Shown: in pieces, positions 8,595 to 17,696 of the stretch
Layout: every line of letters begins with the position of its first letter
Position numbering within the stretch: the first letter of the stretch is position 1
From: Roseivivax sp. GX 12232
Lineage (GTDB): Bacteria; Pseudomonadota; Alphaproteobacteria; Rhodobacterales; Rhodobacteraceae
Direction of reading: 5' to 3'
Assembly: GCF_021272185.1 (NCBI RefSeq)
Contig: NZ_JAJSEC010000007.1
Coordinates: 124,001-188,000 of the forward strand
DNA: 64,000 nt
Made by a program: the position numbers and the translations under genes
Notes under the pieces: generated by a model
Databases searched by the model: none
What the model saw: the letters and a program-made list of their open reading frames with translations, nothing else
Told to the model about the DNA's origin: nothing

Positions 8595-9322
8595 ACAAGC
8601 CTCGCCAATACCAGGACATCGCCCGGGCGATCCGCGACCTCATCGCCGAGGCCCGGCTGAAACCGGGCGACCGGCTGACGCCCGAACGCGGGCTCTCCGA
8701 ACGGCTCGGGGTCTCGCGCTCGCTGGTGCGCGAGGCGCTGATCCTGCTCGAGATCGAGGGCGCCGTGGAGGTCCGCAAGGGCTCGGGCATCTACATCTCG
8801 TCCAACCCCCATGCCACCAGCGTGCCCGCGCGCGACGACATCGGGCCCTTCGAGCTCTTGCAGGCGCGCCAGCTGATCGAGGCCGACATCGCCGGCTTCG
8901 CCGCCCGGATGGTCACCAAGAACGACATCCTGCGCCTGCGCGAGGCGCTGGAGCTCGAGCGCGCCGACCTCGAACGCGGCGCCTCGGAATATTCCGGCGA
9001 CCGGGCCTTTCACCGGCTGATCGCCGAGGCGACCCAGAACTCGGTGCTGGTCGACGTGGTCGAGGAGCTCTGGCGCAAGCGCGAGCAAAGCCCGATGTGG
9101 GCGCGGCTGCACAACCGCATCTTCGAGACCACCTACCGGCGCGCCTGGCTGGACGACCACCAGGCGATCATGACCGCGCTGCAGGCGCGCAACCCCGAGC
9201 AGGCGCAGACCGCCATGTGGCAGCATCTCGGCAATGTCCGCGACACGCTCATGGCGCTGTCGGATGTCGATGATCCGGCCTTCGACGGCTACCTCTTCGA
9301 GCCCGTGTCGCGCACGGGCTAG
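8591..9322 (+). CDS. uxuR: FadR-type GntR transcriptional regulator (UxuR/ExuR-like)
   Basis: This 243-aa protein has an N-terminal GntR winged helix (about residues 8-70: IRDLIAEARLKPGDRLTPER, then SERLGVSRSLVREALILLE and VRKGSGIYI). An FCD-type ligand domain follows, with LLQARQLIEADIAGFAARM and later FHRLIAEATQNSVLV. FCD regulators in uronate clusters sense fructuronate or a related intermediate. It is co-transcribed with the genes it probably controls, and the TTGGT-NN-ACCAA sites in the divergent spacer have the shape expected for this subfamily. The link between this protein and those sites is inference. The start ATG overlaps the uidA stop (ATGA). Confidence 0.8.
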   Translation: MNKPRQYQDIARAIRDLIAEARLKPGDRLTPERGLSERLGVSRSLVREALILLEIEGAVEVRKGSGIYISSNPHATSVPARDDIGPFELLQARQLIEADIAGFAARMVTKNDILRLREALELERADLERGASEYSGDRAFHRLIAEATQNSVLVDVVEELWRKREQSPMWARLHNRIFETTYRRAWLDDHQAIMTALQARNPEQAQTAMWQHLGNVRDTLMALSDVDDPAFDGYLFEPVSRTG

Positions 9323-9352
9323 GCGGCCTCCAGACAACAAGAAAGGCAAGAA

Positions 9353-10519
9353 ATGATCGAATCCTGGCGTTGGTTCGGCCCCGACGATCCCGTGACGCTT
9401 TCCGATATCCGTCAGACCGGCGCGACCGGCATCGTGACGGCGCTGCACGGCGTGCCCGCGGGCGTCGCCTGGCGGCGCGCGGAGGTCGAGGCGCGCCGCG
9501 ACATGATCCGCGCGGCGGGGCTCGACTGGGTGGTCGTCGAATCCATCCCCGTGCACGAGGACATCAAGACCGGCGCCCCCGGCTGGGAGGCCCATGCCGA
9601 CGCCTGGGCCGAAAGCCTGCGGGTCCTGGCCGCCGCCGGCATCCGCACCGTCTGCTACAACTTCATGCCGGTCCTCGACTGGACGCGCACCGACCTCGCG
9701 CATGAGCTGTCGGACGGCGCGCGCTGCCTGCGCTACGACGCGGTGGACGCGGCGGTCTTCGACATTTTCGTCCTGGAGCGCGCGGGCGCCCGCGCCGATC
9801 ACCGGGCCGACATCGTCGAGGCCGCCACCCGCCGCAACGCCGAGATGGACGAGGCTGGACGCCAGCGCCTGACCGACACGATCATCGCCGGGCTGCCCGG
9901 CGCCGAGGAAAGCTGGACGCTCGAGGCCTTCCGCGCCCGGCTCGCCGCCTATGACGGGATCGGGCCCGAGGACCTGCGCGCCAACCTCTTCGCCTTCCTC
10001 GACCGGGTGCTGCCGGTGGCCGAAGAGCTGGGCGTCGCCCTGGCGATCCACCCCGACGATCCGCCGTTTCCGCTCTTTGGTCTGCCGCGCGTGGTCTCGA
10101 CCGAGGCCGACCTCGCGGCGATCCTCGGGCGCTCCGAGTTGCGCGCCAACGGGCTGACCTTCTGCACCGGCTCGCTGGGCGTCCGGCCCGACAACGACCT
10201 GCCGGCCATGCTCGACCGTTTCGGCGATCGGGTGCATTTCCTGCACCTGCGCTCGACCCGGCGCGAGGCCGACGGCATCAGCTTCCACGAAGCCGAGCAC
10301 CTGGGCGGTGATGCGGGTCTCGTGCGGATCCTGGGCCAGGTCCTGGGGATCGAGGCGGCGCGCGAGACCAGGCTGCCCATGCGCCCCGACCACGGCCATA
10401 TGATCGCCTGGGACCAGGAGCGCGGCATGCGCGCGGGCTATCCCTACCTCGGCCGGATGCGCGGCCTCGCCGAGCTGCGCGGCGTCGCGGCGGCCTATGC
10501 GGCAGGGGTGGCGCGATGA
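9353..10519 (+). CDS. uxuA: Mannonate dehydratase
   Basis: This 388-aa protein has the length of UxuA (E. coli about 394) and its characteristic blocks. These are WRWFGPDDPVTL at the start, VVESIPVHEDIK, CYNFMPVLDWTRTDL and LAIHPDDPPFPLFGLPR, with metal-ligand His and Cys residues in the TIM-barrel core. It dehydrates D-mannonate to 2-keto-3-deoxygluconate and needs Fe2+ or Mn2+. It lies 30 bp after the regulator, behind an AAGAAAGGCAAG ribosome site, and overlaps kdgK by 4 bp. Confidence 0.93.
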   Translation: MIESWRWFGPDDPVTLSDIRQTGATGIVTALHGVPAGVAWRRAEVEARRDMIRAAGLDWVVVESIPVHEDIKTGAPGWEAHADAWAESLRVLAAAGIRTVCYNFMPVLDWTRTDLAHELSDGARCLRYDAVDAAVFDIFVLERAGARADHRADIVEAATRRNAEMDEAGRQRLTDTIIAGLPGAEESWTLEAFRARLAAYDGIGPEDLRANLFAFLDRVLPVAEELGVALAIHPDDPPFPLFGLPRVVSTEADLAAILGRSELRANGLTFCTGSLGVRPDNDLPAMLDRFGDRVHFLHLRSTRREADGISFHEAEHLGGDAGLVRILGQVLGIEAARETRLPMRPDHGHMIAWDQERGMRAGYPYLGRMRGLAELRGVAAAYAAGVAR

Positions 10520-11436
10520 CCCGGGTTCTGGGCATCGGCGAATGCATGATCGAGATGGCCCCGGCGGGCGACGGCAACTACGCCATGGGCATCGCCGGGG
10601 ACACCTTCAACACCTGCTGGTATCTGCGGCAGGTGGGCGATCTGGCGCTGTCGGTCGGCTATCTCTCCGCGGTGGGGGAGGACGATGTTTCCGCCCGTAT
10701 GGAGGCTTTCATGCGCGAGGCCGGGATCGACCCGATCCTGGCCCGGCGCGCCGACCGGACGGTCGGGCTTTATCTCATCTCGCTGAACGAGGGCGAGCGC
10801 AGCTTCAGCTATTGGCGCGCCAACTCGGCGGCGCGGACGCTTGCTGACGATCTGGAGGCGTTGCCGGAGCTCGAGCCGGGCGATCTGGCCTATTTCTCCG
10901 GCATCACGCTGGCCATCCTGCCGCCCGAAGGCCGGCTGCGTCTGCACGCCGCGCTGGCCCGCGCCCGGTCCGAGGGCGTGCGGGTGGTCTTCGACCCCAA
11001 CATCCGCCCCGCGCTCTGGGAAACGGCGGAGACCCTGCGGAGCGAGATCACCAAAGCTGCCGCCGCCGCGGATGTGGTCTTGCCGTCCTTCTCCGACGAA
11101 GCCGCCGCCTTCGGCGACGCCACGCCCGAGGCCGTCGCAACCCGCTACCGCGCCGCCGGGGCGGAGCTGGTCGTGGTGAAGAACGGTGATGACACGGTGG
11201 TGGTGCGGGGCACTGATGTTGCGCTCGAGATCGCCCCCGAACCTGTCGCGGAAGTTGTCGACACCACCGCAGCCGGCGATGCCTTCAACGCGGGCTTCCT
11301 CGCCGCCCTGCTGCGCGGGTCGGACCTCTCTGCCGCCTGCCGCGCGGGCTGCCACCTGGCCCGCCAGGTCATCGGCCAACGCGGCGCGCTGGTGGCGGTG
11401 GATGAGATGGATTTGGGGGAGGCGGCCGGGCGCTGA
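10516..11436 (+). CDS. kdgK: 2-keto-3-deoxygluconate kinase (PfkB family)
   Basis: This 306-aa PfkB-type sugar kinase has the N-terminal substrate motif GECMIEM and AGDTFNTCWYLRQVG. The anion-hole/catalytic motif is DTTAAGDAFNAGF with the base D255. In this context it phosphorylates 2-keto-3-deoxygluconate to KDPG for the Entner-Doudoroff aldolase, which is not in the window. It is the last gene of the plus operon and overlaps uxuA by ATGA. The 183-bp spacer to the tRNA holds no feature I can name. Confidence 0.88.
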   Translation: MTRVLGIGECMIEMAPAGDGNYAMGIAGDTFNTCWYLRQVGDLALSVGYLSAVGEDDVSARMEAFMREAGIDPILARRADRTVGLYLISLNEGERSFSYWRANSAARTLADDLEALPELEPGDLAYFSGITLAILPPEGRLRLHAALARARSEGVRVVFDPNIRPALWETAETLRSEITKAAAAADVVLPSFSDEAAAFGDATPEAVATRYRAAGAELVVVKNGDDTVVVRGTDVALEIAPEPVAEVVDTTAAGDAFNAGFLAALLRGSDLSAACRAGCHLARQVIGQRGALVAVDEMDLGEAAGR

Positions 11437-11619
11437 GCCCGGTCGCGTCCTGCGGTTTAGCTGCCCGCCCGGCGTCTGCGCGCTGACCGGGTGCGCCATC
11501 ACCGACTACATTCAATGAGACACATTCGCGGCGCCCATCGGTCCGCGTGACCCGGCGCGGCGGCACGCGCCCGCCGAGGCAACCCGGCCCGCTCAGGATG
11601 TATGGGAAGGCCGGAAACA

Positions 11620-11695
11620 TGGTGCCGCTGATAGGACTCGAACCTACGACCCCATCATTACGAATGACGTGCTCTACCAGCTGAGCTACAGCGGC
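11620..11695 (-). tRNA. tRNA-Thr (anticodon CGT)
   Basis: The minus strand folds into a complete 76-nt cloverleaf including an encoded CCA end. The acceptor arms are GCCGCTG and CAGCGGC. The D-arm has GCTC/GAGC, the anticodon loop reads TTCGTAA with anticodon CGT (bases 11660-11662), and the T-arm contains GGTTCGAGTCC. It reads the ACG threonine codon. Confidence 0.96.
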
Positions 11696-11746
11696 CCAAT
11701 TTCCGTGCGCGGGCACATAGCACCGCGCCGGGGGGATGGGAAGGGG

Positions 11747-13285
11747 TCAGGAGGCCTTTTCGCGCGGGGCCTCGGCATTTTCTTCGGGCGCTGCCTCAGC
11801 CTCGGATGCGGGCTCTGACGGCGCCGCCTCGGAGGTCTCAGATGCCTCCGCCGCATCCTCCACCTCGGGCTCCTCCGCGACCAGCTCGGCCTCGTCGGGG
11901 GGCATGACCGAGGGGCCGACCAGGAGCGGCAGCATCTCGGCACCCGCGGGCAGGGTCACGTCGGTCTTCGGCGGCGTGCGCCAGCTCAGGCTGTCGAAGG
12001 CGTCGCAGTTGTTGCAGATCGGCGACCACTCGGTCTGGATGTTGTTGCAGTTCTCGCAGACCCACTGCGGCCCGCGCGGGGCGGTCAGCGCCTTGGCGAG
12101 CCAGCCGCGGACGATGGCGTCCTCGGAGCCCTCGCCGCGTTCGATCGCGGCCATCATGGTCAGCACCCGGGCGTCGGGCTCGCTTTGCCAGAGCTCGCCG
12201 ACCGCGCGGCGTGCGCCGGGAAAATCCTCGGCCGCAAGGTGCAGCTCGGCCAAGAGCAGCCGGGTCTCGCGGTGCTCGGGCTGGATCGAGGTCAGCGCCG
12301 AGAAGCGGCGCAGCCGCTCGGCGGGGCTTTCGGCAGGCTCGATCTCGGCGAAGGCGGCGGCCAGCTCGGGGTGCGGCTGGGCCTGCCAGGCCTTCTTCAG
12401 AAGCCGGGTGGCGTTCTTCTTGCGACCATCCGCGATGAAGCCGCGCGCGGCCATGGCGGCGGCGGGGATCAGGTCGGGCGAGGCCTTGTTGGCGCTGATC
12501 GCCGCCTCGCGGGCCTCGATGTCCTTGCCCTCGTCGAGGATGTCGCGCGCCTCGGAGAGCGCCAGCACCGCGTCGCGGCGCTTGTGCAGGTCACGCGGCA
12601 TGGAGCCGTGCTTGAGCTTGGCGGCCAGCGTGCGCCGGGCCCCGGCCCAATCGGCCTTGCGGGCCTGCAGGGACAGGAGCGTGTCCTGCACCTCTTCGTG
12701 CTTGGGCTTGATCGCGAAGGCGCGTTCGGCGAGCCGCAGCGCGGTCTCGGTGTCACCCGAGGCGAGGCGCTGCTTCATGATCCCGCGCACGCCGACAAAG
12801 CGGGTGGCATCGGTCTTCAGGAGCCGCTTGTAGACCTCTTCCGCCTTCTTGCGGTCGCCCATCTGCTCGGCGGCCTGGGCCTGCAAGAGGTCGGTCAGCT
12901 CGGGGCGGTGCAGGTAGCGTTCGGCCTTCTGCGCCTTGGCCAGCGCCAGCCGGCCTTCGCCCGAGGCCAGCGCGGTCAGCCCGTCGCCCAGCGCCTGGTA
13001 GCCCTTCCGCTCGCGGTTGCGGTCGAAATAGCGCGAGATCGCGGTCTGGTCGCCGTTGATGAAGCGCAGGACCGCCACCAGGAGCGAGGCCAGCTTCAGC
13101 ACCAGCCAGACCACGACGAAGAGCACCACGGCGGCGATCACCGACTGCAGCGGGCCGAGGGTGAATTCCATCCCCGCGACGGTGATCTGCACCCCGCCTT
13201 CGCTTTCCATCAGGTAGCTGGCGCCAAGGGTCAGGGCCGCCACGATGGCGACGAAAAGAACGATCTTGATGAGTGACCAGAGCAT
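11747..13285 (-). CDS. hemY: HemY-like membrane protein with TPR-like helices
   Basis: This 512-aa protein begins with two membrane segments (about residues 5-25 and 43-68) typical of the HemY N-terminal domain. A long alpha-helical tetratricopeptide-like region follows. Near residues 415-435 a CENCNNIQTEWSPICNNC segment supplies two CxxC pairs that could hold zinc. The last 80 residues are acidic, with E, A, P and S dominant. HemY proteins sit in the hem gene cluster and are tied to late haem or tetrapyrrole metabolism by genetics only; the function is not enzymatic as far as known. It lies 10 bp after the mitofilin gene in the hemD-mitofilin-hemY order conserved in alphaproteobacteria. Confidence 0.85.
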   Translation of the reverse strand: MLWSLIKIVLFVAIVAALTLGASYLMESEGGVQITVAGMEFTLGPLQSVIAAVVLFVVVWLVLKLASLLVAVLRFINGDQTAISRYFDRNRERKGYQALGDGLTALASGEGRLALAKAQKAERYLHRPELTDLLQAQAAEQMGDRKKAEEVYKRLLKTDATRFVGVRGIMKQRLASGDTETALRLAERAFAIKPKHEEVQDTLLSLQARKADWAGARRTLAAKLKHGSMPRDLHKRRDAVLALSEARDILDEGKDIEAREAAISANKASPDLIPAAAMAARGFIADGRKKNATRLLKKAWQAQPHPELAAAFAEIEPAESPAERLRRFSALTSIQPEHRETRLLLAELHLAAEDFPGARRAVGELWQSEPDARVLTMMAAIERGEGSEDAIVRGWLAKALTAPRGPQWVCENCNNIQTEWSPICNNCDAFDSLSWRTPPKTDVTLPAGAEMLPLLVGPSVMPPDEAELVAEEPEVEDAAEASETSEAAPSEPASEAEAAPEENAEAPREKAS

Positions 13286-13295
13286 GAGCCGACCC

Positions 13296-14846
13296 TTATT
13301 CCGAATCCAGTTCCGAGGAGAGCGCGGCGGCGGCCTCCAGTGCCGCGAGCCGCGCCTCGGCGCGCGCCCTCCAGTCCGACATCGCCGCGGCGGCGGGCTC
13401 GGGCAGGGCGGAGAGTTCTTGCAATGTGGCCGCGAGGTCGCCGCCGCGCAGCGCCGCTTCCGCGCGCGAGAGCACCGCGTCGGCGCTGTCGCCTTCGCGC
13501 GGGGTGACCGAGCGGGCGCCGAGCTGCTCGGCGAAGAAGCCGGCGATGCGGCCCCGGTTCTCCGAGGCGGCCCCGGCTTCGCGGGCGGCGGCCAGCGCCG
13601 CGCGGGCGGCCTCGGGGTAGCTTTCGGTCAGCTCGGCCATGGAGGCCACGCCGTCGCCCGCGGTGGCGGTCAGCGCCTCGGGCAGATCGACCATCTCGGA
13701 GCCGCGCAGCGGTTCGAGCGACTGGGCAAAGGGCTGCCCGCTGTCGAGCGCGCTGCGCAGCGCGGCCACCTGGGCGCGCAGATCGGCGGTCCGGGCCTCA
13801 CTCTGGGCGGCGCGTTCGGCGGCCACGGCCTCTTCGGCCAGCGCCTCGACGCTTTCGCGCTGGGCCTGCACCTCGGCGAGCTGCGCCTGCACCTCTTCGC
13901 GCAGCCGCGCGATTTCCTGTTCGTAGGCTTCGATCGCGGCCGGAGAGACCGCGTCTTCCACCGGCGCGCGCTCCAGGGTCGAGACCCGATCGGTGAGCGT
14001 GCTGCCGCTCTCTTCCAGCGCGGCGACGCGGTCGGACAGCGCGGTCAGCTCCTCGCCGATGGCGGCGCTGCGGCTGGTCAGATCGGCGACGGCGCTTTCG
14101 ACCGAGGAGAGGTCGACGGCGGTCACATCGGCCTCGATGCCCTCGAGCCGGCCGGTCAGATCGGCGATCTCGCCCGACTGCGCCTCGAGCGCACCGCGGG
14201 TCTCCTCGGCGAAGCTGGCGGCCTCCTCGGCGCCCTGGCGGTTGAGGTATTCCGAGACGCCGAAGCCCGCCGCGGCGGCGACGATGCCGCCCAGCGCCAG
14301 GGGCAGGAAGCCGCCCCGGCGTTCGACCACGGTCTCCTTCGCGGCCGGGGCGCTGCCGGTGCTTTCCTGCTTGCCGGGGCCCTCCGAGGGGACAGCGCCG
14401 AAGGCCGCGGCCTCGGCGACCCGGGGGCTTTCCTCGCCGGGTTCGGGCTGGTCGTCCTGGCTGTCGGGGGTCGTGGTGTCGGATGCCTCGCTGGCGCTGT
14501 CGTCGCTCTTGGCGTCGTCCTGCGCCGCCTCCGCAGTCTCGGTCTTGGCGTCCTCGCCGGTCGCACCCTCGTCCGAGCCGCTCTCCGCGTCGTCCTTCGA
14601 GGCAGCCTCGGCGTCACCACCCCAGGGGCCGGCGGCGGCCTCCTCGGGCTTGGCCTCGCTCTCGGCGGGCGTCTCGGAGGTCTTCTCCGCACCGGTCGTC
14701 TCGGGCGTCTCGGCGTTCAGCGTGTCCTCGGCGCCGGCGCTGTCGGGAAGGCTGTCCGCGCCCTCGGTGGTGCCGGCCGCCAGCGTATCCTCGGCGGATT
14801 GCACGGATTTGGAGGCGCGGCCCCTGGGCTTTTTCGAGTTTGCCAA
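13296..14846 (-). CDS. Mitofilin/Mic60-family inner membrane protein
   Basis: This 516-aa protein has an acidic, Ser/Ala/Glu-rich low-complexity region (about residues 15-170), a single membrane helix (FLPLALGGIVAAAAGFGV, about 180-197), a long coiled coil (about 205-340) and a C-terminal helical mitofilin-like part. This is the layout of alphaproteobacterial Mic60, the ancestor of mitochondrial crista-junction protein, also listed as COG4223. Its place between hemD and hemY is the conserved location of that gene. In related bacteria Mic60 shapes inner membranes and contacts outer-membrane proteins. Similarity in the C-terminal domain was judged by eye, so the membrane-shaping role here is inferred from family and synteny. 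Confidence 0.75.
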   Translation of the reverse strand: MANSKKPRGRASKSVQSAEDTLAAGTTEGADSLPDSAGAEDTLNAETPETTGAEKTSETPAESEAKPEEAAAGPWGGDAEAASKDDAESGSDEGATGEDAKTETAEAAQDDAKSDDSASEASDTTTPDSQDDQPEPGEESPRVAEAAAFGAVPSEGPGKQESTGSAPAAKETVVERRGGFLPLALGGIVAAAAGFGVSEYLNRQGAEEAASFAEETRGALEAQSGEIADLTGRLEGIEADVTAVDLSSVESAVADLTSRSAAIGEELTALSDRVAALEESGSTLTDRVSTLERAPVEDAVSPAAIEAYEQEIARLREEVQAQLAEVQAQRESVEALAEEAVAAERAAQSEARTADLRAQVAALRSALDSGQPFAQSLEPLRGSEMVDLPEALTATAGDGVASMAELTESYPEAARAALAAAREAGAASENRGRIAGFFAEQLGARSVTPREGDSADAVLSRAEAALRGGDLAATLQELSALPEPAAAAMSDWRARAEARLAALEAAAALSSELDSE

Positions 14847-14905
14847 CTGTCCCTACCTTTCGAATCTGTCACCGGGCGCCGCCTGGGGCGGGTGTCCGCT
14901 CGACC

Positions 14906-15640
14906 TTACTGACCCGGTCCGCCGCCCTCAAGCGCTTGCGCCCGCGCCCAAAGATCGGCCAGCGCCTTTCGCATCGCCGTGCCGTTCGGTTGGGCGGCGG
15001 TGACCAGCTCGGCCCGCGGCAGGCCCTTGAGCCGCTCGGCCACCGCCCCGCTCATCGCAGCGACGTAAAGCGGCGCGGCGAAGGGTCCAGAGGCGGCCAG
15101 CAGATCCGCCGTGCGCGGCGAGAAGAGCGGCGCGACCACCGGCGCCGTGCCGCCGAGCGCAGCTTGCGCCTCGGCGCTCAGCCCGGCGCGGCGCTGGTCG
15201 TAAAGCACCGCCTCGCGGGTTTCGATGCCGCCCTCAGTTAGTCGCGCCGCGATGTCGCCGCGCGCATGGCGGCCGCGCAGGTGCAGAAGCGGCCCCTCGG
15301 GCGAGGTGGCCTGGATCAGCGCGATCAGCGCCTCGGCGTCGCCCTCGGCGGTGGCGGGGTGCAACCCGATGGCGCGGGCGGCCTCGGCCGTCGCGCTGCC
15401 CACGGCGAAACAGCTCGGCCGATGCGGCCCGCCGGCGCGCTGGTAGGCCTCGACCCCATGGGCGGAGGTGAAGATCAGCCCGGCGATCCCCGCCATGTCG
15501 GGCAGGGCGCCCTCGGGCACGATCTCGATCAGCGGAGAGATGACCACGGCGCCCGGGCGCAGCCCATCCGAGGCCAACGCCTCGAGAAAGCCGCGCGACG
15601 CCCGGTCCGGCCGGGTCAGAAGCAGGATCGGGTCGGGCAT
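14906..15640 (-). CDS. hemD: Uroporphyrinogen-III synthase
   Basis: This 244-aa protein has the two-lobed HemD layout: LLLTRPDRASRGF at the N-terminus, AGLIFTSAHGVEAY and CFAVGSATAEAARAIG in lobe 2, and GPLLHLRGRHARGDIA in the middle. It cyclises hydroxymethylbilane to uroporphyrinogen III with inversion of ring D. HemD is poorly conserved, so the call leans on these short blocks and on its position upstream of mitofilin and hemY. It is divergent from tsaD across a 71-bp spacer. Confidence 0.88.
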   Translation of the reverse strand: MPDPILLLTRPDRASRGFLEALASDGLRPGAVVISPLIEIVPEGALPDMAGIAGLIFTSAHGVEAYQRAGGPHRPSCFAVGSATAEAARAIGLHPATAEGDAEALIALIQATSPEGPLLHLRGRHARGDIAARLTEGGIETREAVLYDQRRAGLSAEAQAALGGTAPVVAPLFSPRTADLLAASGPFAAPLYVAAMSGAVAERLKGLPRAELVTAAQPNGTAMRKALADLWARAQALEGGGPGQ

Positions 15641-15711
15641 AACGCCGCCTGTCTTGTGGCCTCGCCCGGAAAGGGCTACCTCGCAGACTGCCTTTGCGCA
15701 ATGGAGAGGTC

Positions 15712-16794
15712 ATGTCCGGCCCGCTCACCATCCTCGGTCTCGAAAGCAGCTGCGACGACACCGCCGCCGCGGTCCTGCGCGGGCGCGAGATCCTGTCGAA
15801 CGTGGTCATGGGCCAGGCCGAGCTGCACGCGGCCTTCGGCGGCGTGGTGCCCGAGATCGCCGCGCGCGCCCATGCCGAAAAGCTGGATCTGGCCGTGGCC
15901 GAGGCGCTGTCGGGCGCCGGGCTGACGCTGTCCGAGGTCGACGCCGTGGCGGTGACCGCGGGGCCGGGGTTGATCGGCGGTGTGCTCTCGGGCGTGATGT
16001 GCGCCAAGGGGCTGGCGGCGGGCGCGGGCAAGCCGCTTGTCGGGGTGAACCACCTCGCGGGCCATGCGCTGACGCCGCGGCTGACCGACGACCTGGCCTA
16101 TCCCTACCTGATGCTGCTGATCTCGGGCGGGCATTGCCAGTTTCTGGTGGTGCGCGGGCCCGAGGACTTCCGCCGCCTGGGCGGCACCATCGACGACGCG
16201 CCGGGCGAGGCTTTCGACAAGACCGCGCGGCTTCTGGGCCTGCCGCAGCCCGGCGGGCCCTCGGTCGAAAAGGCCGCCCAAGCGGGTGATCCCAAGCGTT
16301 TTGCCTTCCCGCGCCCGCTGCTCGACCGGCCGGGCTGCGACATGAGCTTTTCCGGCCTGAAGACCGCGCTTTTGCGCCAGCGCGACGCGCTTGTCGCCGA
16401 GAATGGCGGGCTGACCGAGGGCGACCGCGCCGATCTTTGCGCGGGCTTCCAGGCCGCGCTGCGCGACGTCCTGGCCGAAAAGACCCGCCGGGCCATCGCC
16501 GCCTATCTCGACGAGGCGCCGGGCGCCCCCGCCTTCGCCATCGCGGGGGGCGTGGCGGCCAATGGCGCGATCCGCGGCGCGCTCGAGGCGATCTGCGCCG
16601 AAGCCGGGCTGCGCTTCACCGCGCCGCCCCTGGCGCTCTGCACCGACAATGCCGCGATGATCGCCTGGGCCGGGCAAGAGATGTTCGCCGCCGGGGCGCG
16701 TTCGGGCATGGACCTGGCCGCCCGCCCGCGCTGGCCGCTCGATGCCGCCTCGGCGCCGCTGATCGGCGGTGGCCGCAAGGGCGCCAAGGCCTGA
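15712..16794 (+). CDS. tsaD: tRNA N6-adenosine threonylcarbamoyltransferase
   Basis: This 360-aa ASKHA-fold enzyme begins [17 protein letters not shown]. The metal-binding HxxxH is in [10 protein letters not shown], followed by [12 protein letters not shown] and later [11 protein letters not shown]. With TsaB and TsaE it transfers threonylcarbamoyl to A37 of ANN-decoding tRNAs. The frame is open from 15694 through a TTG, but the ATG at 15712 follows a GGAGAGG ribosome site and is preferred. It heads a plus-strand run with a YciI and an EVE gene. Confidence 0.96.
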   Translation: MSGPLTILGLESSCDDTAAAVLRGREILSNVVMGQAELHAAFGGVVPEIAARAHAEKLDLAVAEALSGAGLTLSEVDAVAVTAGPGLIGGVLSGVMCAKGLAAGAGKPLVGVNHLAGHALTPRLTDDLAYPYLMLLISGGHCQFLVVRGPEDFRRLGGTIDDAPGEAFDKTARLLGLPQPGGPSVEKAAQAGDPKRFAFPRPLLDRPGCDMSFSGLKTALLRQRDALVAENGGLTEGDRADLCAGFQAALRDVLAEKTRRAIAAYLDEAPGAPAFAIAGGVAANGAIRGALEAICAEAGLRFTAPPLALCTDNAAMIAWAGQEMFAAGARSGMDLAARPRWPLDAASAPLIGGGRKGAKA

Positions 16795-16820
16795 GACCTT
16801 TGCAAGGAGAGGAGAAAGAC

Positions 16821-17090
16821 ATGCTCGTAGCCCTGACCGCCCGGGACAAGCCCGGCGCCCTGGAGATCCGCAAGGCCAACCGCGACGCGCATCTGGCCTA
16901 TATCGAGGACACCGGCGTGGTGACCCAGGCCGGGCCGCTGATCGTCGACGGCGAGATGGCCGGCTCGCTGGTGATCCTGGAGGTCGCCGACATGACGGCC
17001 GCCGAGGCCTGGGCCGAGAACGACCCCTACGCCAAGGCCGGGCTTTTCGCCTCGGTCGAGCTGGTGGAATGGAAGAAGGTGATCGGCTGA
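16821..17090 (+). CDS. YciI family protein
   Basis: This 89-aa protein is a small YCII/dimeric alpha-beta barrel fold protein (LVALTARDKPGALEIRKANR, then HLAYIEDTGVVTQAGPL and AEAWAENDPYAKAGLF). Its His and Asp pair fits the conserved YciI pocket. Cellular function is unknown; family members are probable small hydrolases or binding proteins. The ATG follows an AAGGAGAGGAG ribosome site. Its TGA overlaps the next ATG by one base, so it is coupled to the EVE gene. Confidence 0.85.
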   Translation: MLVALTARDKPGALEIRKANRDAHLAYIEDTGVVTQAGPLIVDGEMAGSLVILEVADMTAAEAWAENDPYAKAGLFASVELVEWKKVIG

Positions 17091-17509
17091 TGCGCTACTG
17101 GCTGTTCAAGTCGGAGCCCTCGACCTGGTCCTGGGACGACCAGGTCGCCAAGGGCGCCGAGGGCGAGGAATGGGATGGCGTGCGCAACTACCAGGCGCGC
17201 AACTGCATGCGCGAGATGGCGCTGGGCGATCGCGGGTTCTTCTACCATTCCCAGAAGGAGAAGGCCGTGGTCGGCACCGTCGAGGTGATCGCCACCTCGC
17301 ATCCCGACAGCACCACCGAGGATGCGCGCTGGGACTGCGTGGACATCAAGGCGCTTGCGCCGCTGAAGACGCCGGTGACGCTGGAGATGATCAAGGAGGA
17401 CCCGGCGCTCTCCGAGATGGTGCTGGTGAAGAACTCGCGGCTCTCGGTGCAGCCGGTGAGCGGTGAGGAATGGGCCCGGATCTGCGCGCTGGGCGGGGTC
17501 GAGGGCTGA
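17090..17509 (+). CDS. EVE domain protein
   Basis: This 139-aa protein is a single EVE (PUA-like, formerly DUF55) domain. MRYWLFKSEPSTWSWDD is the standard family start, with WDGVRNYQARNCMREM, GDRGFFYHS and the C-terminal MVLVKNSRLSVQPV. EVE domains bind modified bases; bacterial stand-alone forms are linked to RNA or modified-DNA recognition. The link with tsaD, a tRNA modification enzyme, is suggestive but may simply be conserved synteny. Confidence 0.9.
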   Translation: MRYWLFKSEPSTWSWDDQVAKGAEGEEWDGVRNYQARNCMREMALGDRGFFYHSQKEKAVVGTVEVIATSHPDSTTEDARWDCVDIKALAPLKTPVTLEMIKEDPALSEMVLVKNSRLSVQPVSGEEWARICALGGVEG

Positions 17510-17696
17510 GGGGAGGCGGGGGGGCCGGGTATTGGGGCAGGGTTTCCTGCGCACTGGTTGCGAGACTGCCCAAGTCGGAGCTGACCGCGCCTTGAGCGTC
17601 CACCTTTGTCCGTCTTTCCCGTGCCAGTGCTCGGCGTCTCGCGCGACCTTACCCATCCAAGCGCCCCTATTGCGCCCGAATAGCACCGAAGGTGCC

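Noticed and set aside
11620-11695. tRNA-Thr as an integration site
   Set aside because: No integrase and no repeated tRNA 3' end were found in the window.
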